DNA of 64,000 nucleotides from Anaerolineaceae bacterium (GTDB lineage Bacteria; Chloroflexota; Anaerolineae; Aggregatilineales; Phototrophicaceae), in NCBI GenBank assembly GCA_020634165.1, contig JACKCF010000001.1, positions 806,001 to 870,000 on the forward strand, given 5' to 3'. A model generated the notes under the pieces. It was not told where the DNA came from. It saw only the letters and a list, made by a program, of their open reading frames with translations, and made no database searches. Within the stretch, counting starts at the first letter, position 1. Each line of letters opens with the position of its first letter. The translations under genes were made by a program, and so were the position numbers. Below are positions 61,193-64,000 of this stretch, piece by piece.

Positions 61193-61265
61193 ATGGCGAT
61201 ACATTGGCCCTCGTCAATGCGTTACAATCCACACCATAACCTGCTTACCTGAATGGAGTGCCCTT

Positions 61266-62240
61266 ATGGACCGTGTATTCATCACGCGCCAGATACCGCC
61301 TACTGGCCTGGAGATGCTGCGGGAAGCCTGTGAAGTTGTCGTATGGGAAGATGAATTACCGCCTCCGCGCGATGTGCTGATGAAAGAAGCTGCTCAGTCC
61401 GATGGCCTGATTTCGCTGCTGACAGACAAAATCGATGCCGCCCTGATGGAACAGTCACCCAAATTGCGGGTCATCAGCAATTATGCTGTTGGCTATGACA
61501 ATATCGACGTTGCCGCAGCGACCGCACGTGGTATTCCAGTTGGCAACACGCCCGGCGTCCTGACCGAAACCTGTGCCGATCATGCCTTCGCGCTAATGTT
61601 GGCGGCGGCAACGCGCATCGGTGAAGCCGAACGCTATGTTCACGCAGGCAAATGGCAGACCTGGCATCCTATGTTGATGTTGGGGCAGGATGTCCATAAT
61701 GCCACCCTTGGTATCGTCGGCTTTGGTCGCATCGGCCAGGCGGTTGCGCGCCGTGCGACGGGATTTGGTATGCGTATCCTTTACACCGGAGGAAGCCGCG
61801 CCGGAGACATCGCCGCCGAACTGGGCGCGGAGCAGGTCGATCTGGAAACGCTGCTGCGCGAGAGCGACTTCATCAGTCTGCATATACCGCTTAAGCCGGA
61901 AACAACCAACCTCATCAACGCTGATGCCCTGCGGACTATGAAGAAAAACGCCGTTCTCATCAATACTGCGCGTGGCAAAGTGGTCGATAGCGCCGCGCTG
62001 TATGCCGCCCTCAAAGCGGGTGACATCGCCTATGCTGCCCTTGACGTCACCGAACCGGAACCCATCAAAATGGATGACCCGCTGCTGACGCTCGACAATT
62101 GCCTGATCGTGCCGCACATCGCCAGCGCCTCATTCGCGACTCGTGACCGCATCGGCCAGATCGCTGCCGCCAACATGCTCGCTGGCCTAAAAGGCGAACC
62201 CATGCTGCACTGCGTCAATCCAGAGGTGCAGGGCAAATAA
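61266..62240 (+). CDS. D-2-hydroxyacid dehydrogenase (glycerate/glyoxylate type)
   Basis: A 324-aa NAD(P)-dependent D-isomer dehydrogenase. Cofactor motif GFGRIGQAV (152-160), catalytic Arg236 (NTARGKVVD), Glu265 (DVTEPEP) and His284 (VPHIASAS). The N-terminal RQIPPTGLEMLREACEVVVWEDELPPPRDVL is typical of glyoxylate/hydroxypyruvate reductases. Start follows TGGAGTGCCC. Last gene of a four-gene plus-strand group. Confidence 0.92.
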   Translation: MDRVFITRQIPPTGLEMLREACEVVVWEDELPPPRDVLMKEAAQSDGLISLLTDKIDAALMEQSPKLRVISNYAVGYDNIDVAAATARGIPVGNTPGVLTETCADHAFALMLAAATRIGEAERYVHAGKWQTWHPMLMLGQDVHNATLGIVGFGRIGQAVARRATGFGMRILYTGGSRAGDIAAELGAEQVDLETLLRESDFISLHIPLKPETTNLINADALRTMKKNAVLINTARGKVVDSAALYAALKAGDIAYAALDVTEPEPIKMDDPLLTLDNCLIVPHIASASFATRDRIGQIAAANMLAGLKGEPMLHCVNPEVQGK

Positions 62241-62250
62241 GGATAATAAC

Positions 62251-62275
62251 CATAGGGGCAGACATGTCGTGCCCT
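62251..62275. repeat. Degenerate dispersed palindrome
   Basis: TAGGGGCAGACATGTCGTGCCC: same TAGGGGC start, central CATG and GCCC end as the copies at 51680 and 53134, with mismatches in the arms. Confidence 0.45.
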
Positions 62276-62301
62276 TCTTTGAAAAAGAGAATGTGATAGA
62301 A

Positions 62302-62334
62302 ACAAAAAACGGGCGATCCATGTGGTCGCCCGTT
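62302..62334 (-). terminator. Terminator of DUF6159-like gene
   Basis: AACGGGCGA/TCGCCCGTT with a 9-nt loop; on the minus strand it is followed by TTTTTTGTTT. It lies 24 nt past the stop. Confidence 0.85.
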
Positions 62335-62357
62335 CGTTTGCATTGCACTCGTGTGGT

Positions 62358-63233
62358 CTAGTTTTTCTTCTTTTTCGGACGGAAAGCATTCTGAATCATG
62401 TCGATATCGAAGTCTGAGGGCAGTTGGCCAGTTTCAGCATAGCGATACAGCGCCGCCTTGTAGATGCCGTCCATCGCTGAACCAATCACCACAACGATGA
62501 TGAACGCCAGCACGAAGATCACGATACCAATCACAATGAGCAGGCCGGATTTGGTTGCCGCCAACAGGGCCATAATCAGGCCGCCGCCGATCAACACCGC
62601 CAGCGCGAGTAGGCCAATCACCGCGCCGATGCTGAAGTTGCCGACAACCTGTTCGCCCCAGGTCTTTTTGAACAGACTGGCACTTTGTTTGATGGCATCA
62701 ATCGGACTGATGTCATTGAGCGCCAGAATAGGCACCACCAGGAAGGTTGCCAGGTTCCACGCCATACCGATGAGTCCGCTGATGATGTTGCCAAGGATGC
62801 CGCTGCGCTCCCGAATGGCATTTAAGATGACGCCGACTGTCGCACTAATCAGGGCATAACCGATGATCGTGCCCATCTTGCTGCGAGCCAGTGCCAACCC
62901 GCTGCTGACCGTTGGCGTTTCGCCATCCATGTAATGCAGGGCGCTGCCGATCAGGGCTGTGTTGAAGAAAATGCCGACGCTGTACGATACCAGATACATG
63001 AAGAACATCAGGATGAAGCCGAGGACTTCTCCGCCGGAATTATCGGATGTCGCGGCACCTGTGACCATCGCCATAATGCCCGTCAGGACGGCTGCCGGAA
63101 TAAAGAACAGAATGAAGACAACAATCATGCTGATGCCCGCCATTATCGGGAACCACATCAGTTGTTTGTTGGCCCTCAGGACCGCCCAACTGGCCTTTGC
63201 CAGTTGCCAGCTATTTTCAAAGCTTTTGAACAT
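62358..63233 (-). CDS. DUF6159-like polytopic membrane protein
   Basis: A 291-aa membrane protein with about six helices: FENSWQLAKASWAVLRANKQLMWFPIMAGISMIVVFILFFIPAAVLTG, LGFILMFFMYLVSYSVGIFFNTALIGSALHYMDGE, and FSIGAVIGLLALAVLIGGGLIMALL. The SFLLFK-type amphipathic stretch SPIDAIKQSASLFKKTWGEQVVGN is typical of this family. Ends PKKKKN. ATG 63233 follows GGGGGC. Function unknown. Confidence 0.78.
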   Translation of the reverse strand: MFKSFENSWQLAKASWAVLRANKQLMWFPIMAGISMIVVFILFFIPAAVLTGIMAMVTGAATSDNSGGEVLGFILMFFMYLVSYSVGIFFNTALIGSALHYMDGETPTVSSGLALARSKMGTIIGYALISATVGVILNAIRERSGILGNIISGLIGMAWNLATFLVVPILALNDISPIDAIKQSASLFKKTWGEQVVGNFSIGAVIGLLALAVLIGGGLIMALLAATKSGLLIVIGIVIFVLAFIIVVVIGSAMDGIYKAALYRYAETGQLPSDFDIDMIQNAFRPKKKKN

Positions 63234-63445
63234 ATTTGCCCCCTGATTGATACGCACATATCTATTATACCTTCTATTACGTTTAAGCGGTTACGAGGGT
63301 CGCAAATTGGGATTTGGCCAGCAGGTCAAACGTAGGGTAAGCGGTCCTTTAAATTCACCTGTTTTGAGACTAATGTAGGGGCCAAGTGCGCAGTCATAGC
63401 GCACACCAATAACGGATATTCACTGTAAAAGTCAGGTAATAAACG

Positions 63446-64000
63446 ATGCGTAAAGTCCTTAAAACATGGATGGTATTGAGTCTGCTTCTGCTCAGCGTTG
63501 CTGGCCTCGTTGCGCAGGATACCAGCCCCACGGATGATGAGAGATGTCTGGATAAAGATGGGTTTATCAATGAAGATGGCAACTGCCAGGTTTCCGGCGG
63601 CGTTACCTTTACGATTCAATATCCATCTGATTTTGTGTTACAAGATGCCTTCATCGAGCAGACGGTAGATGATTACATCGACCTGCAAAAGTCAGGTATT
63701 TTCCAGCAGTTTGTAGACATCAACTATGCCACACCGTCCGGCAATCCCTGGGAACTTTACCTGGATTATGAAACCTTTGCCTTCAGTGAGGATGTCGTCA
63801 GCATCAAATTCGCAGGATACCAATATACGGGTGGTGCCCACGGCCAGCCCTATATCAAGACTTTTACTTTTGACCTGAGCGGCGATACCCCCCGTATCCT
63901 CACCCTGAACGATCTTTTTCAGGAAGAATTCAATCCCTGGCTGACGATCCAGCCAATGGTCAGGGACCAGCTTGTGGAGCAGTTCGGGGAAAATGCCGAT
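63446..64000 (+). CDS. Secreted DUF4163/DUF3298-type protein, partial
   Basis: Runs off the right edge; at least 185 aa. A signal peptide (MRKVLKTWMVLSLLLLSVAGLVAQ) precedes a DUF4163-like region (VTFTIQYPSDFVLQDAFIEQTVDDYIDLQKS ... YLDYETFAFSEDVVSIKFAGYQYTGGAHGQPYIKTFTFDLSG) and the start of a DUF3298-like domain (LTLNDLFQEEFNPWLTIQPMVRDQLVEQFGEN). The GGAHG motif is typical of the RsiV-type lysozyme-responsive anti-sigma family, though here exported without a sigma partner in view. Confidence 0.8.
   Translation, partial: MRKVLKTWMVLSLLLLSVAGLVAQDTSPTDDERCLDKDGFINEDGNCQVSGGVTFTIQYPSDFVLQDAFIEQTVDDYIDLQKSGIFQQFVDINYATPSGNPWELYLDYETFAFSEDVVSIKFAGYQYTGGAHGQPYIKTFTFDLSGDTPRILTLNDLFQEEFNPWLTIQPMVRDQLVEQFGENAD

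Overview
The window is a moderately GC-rich bacterial chromosome segment, most probably from the Chloroflexota (Anaerolineae-like). That placement is inferred from gene style: SH3/Pro-Thr-rich secreted proteins, DUF3467 next to a translin-like gene, many divergent sensor kinases, secreted PPC/GIN-domain proteins and Cys-rich zinc-ribbon families. No rRNA or tRNA gene was seen. Housekeeping anchors are hom, greA, mscL, gatB, ssb, rplJ and rplL.

Layout. 1-4.5 kb: a response-regulator/histidine-kinase hybrid cut by the left edge, homoserine dehydrogenase, a membrane-anchored alpha/beta-hydrolase-like protein lacking its nucleophile, and a Nudix-like protein. 4.7-8.2 kb: ECF sigma factor, probable anti-sigma protein, and a secreted protein with an internally duplicated repeat module. 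8.2-19.6 kb: greA, P1 peptidase, mscL, lone receiver, small membrane proteins, aminotransferase, two DinB proteins, SH3 protein, TPR protein, VOC protein and histidine kinase. 20-31 kb: gatB with MazG-like gene, RlmA-type methyltransferase, Nudix, M20 dipeptidase, YkgJ, DHFR-like, APH-like kinase, ssb, a WYL regulator divergent from a hydrolase with a clear operator, an APC permease and a lipoprotein. 32-46 kb: a heterodimeric ABC exporter, WD40 protein, DUF983, DUF3467/translin pair, rplJ-rplL behind an L10 leader, secreted proteins, GNAT, GIN lipoprotein, DUF554.

46-59 kb is the most unusual part. All intact genes there are on the minus strand. Reading in the direction of transcription they are: NurA-type nuclease, stand-alone HAS-barrel protein overlapping it by 11 nt, double zinc ribbon, zinc ribbon fused through a long acidic linker to a DUF4096 transposase-derived domain, small zinc ribbon, a 158-bp tandem repeat array, TIR-domain protein, an IS110 element with a structured non-coding end (candidate bridge RNA), HerA-type ATPase, then kinase-like genes lacking the phosphoacceptor histidine. 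I read this as a candidate HerA-NurA DNA-processing or defence locus with unusual zinc-ribbon partners, later interrupted by TIR, repeat and IS DNA. The function is inference.

59-64 kb: an apparently co-directional set of an alpha/beta-hydrolase-like protein (nucleophile replaced by Asn), SDR, P-loop kinase and D-2-hydroxyacid dehydrogenase, then a DUF6159-like membrane protein and a secreted DUF3298-type protein cut by the right edge. Short palindromes of the GTAGGGGC...GCCCC type and 'CACAAAGAG'-type sequence are scattered through the intergenic DNA from 35 to 62 kb.
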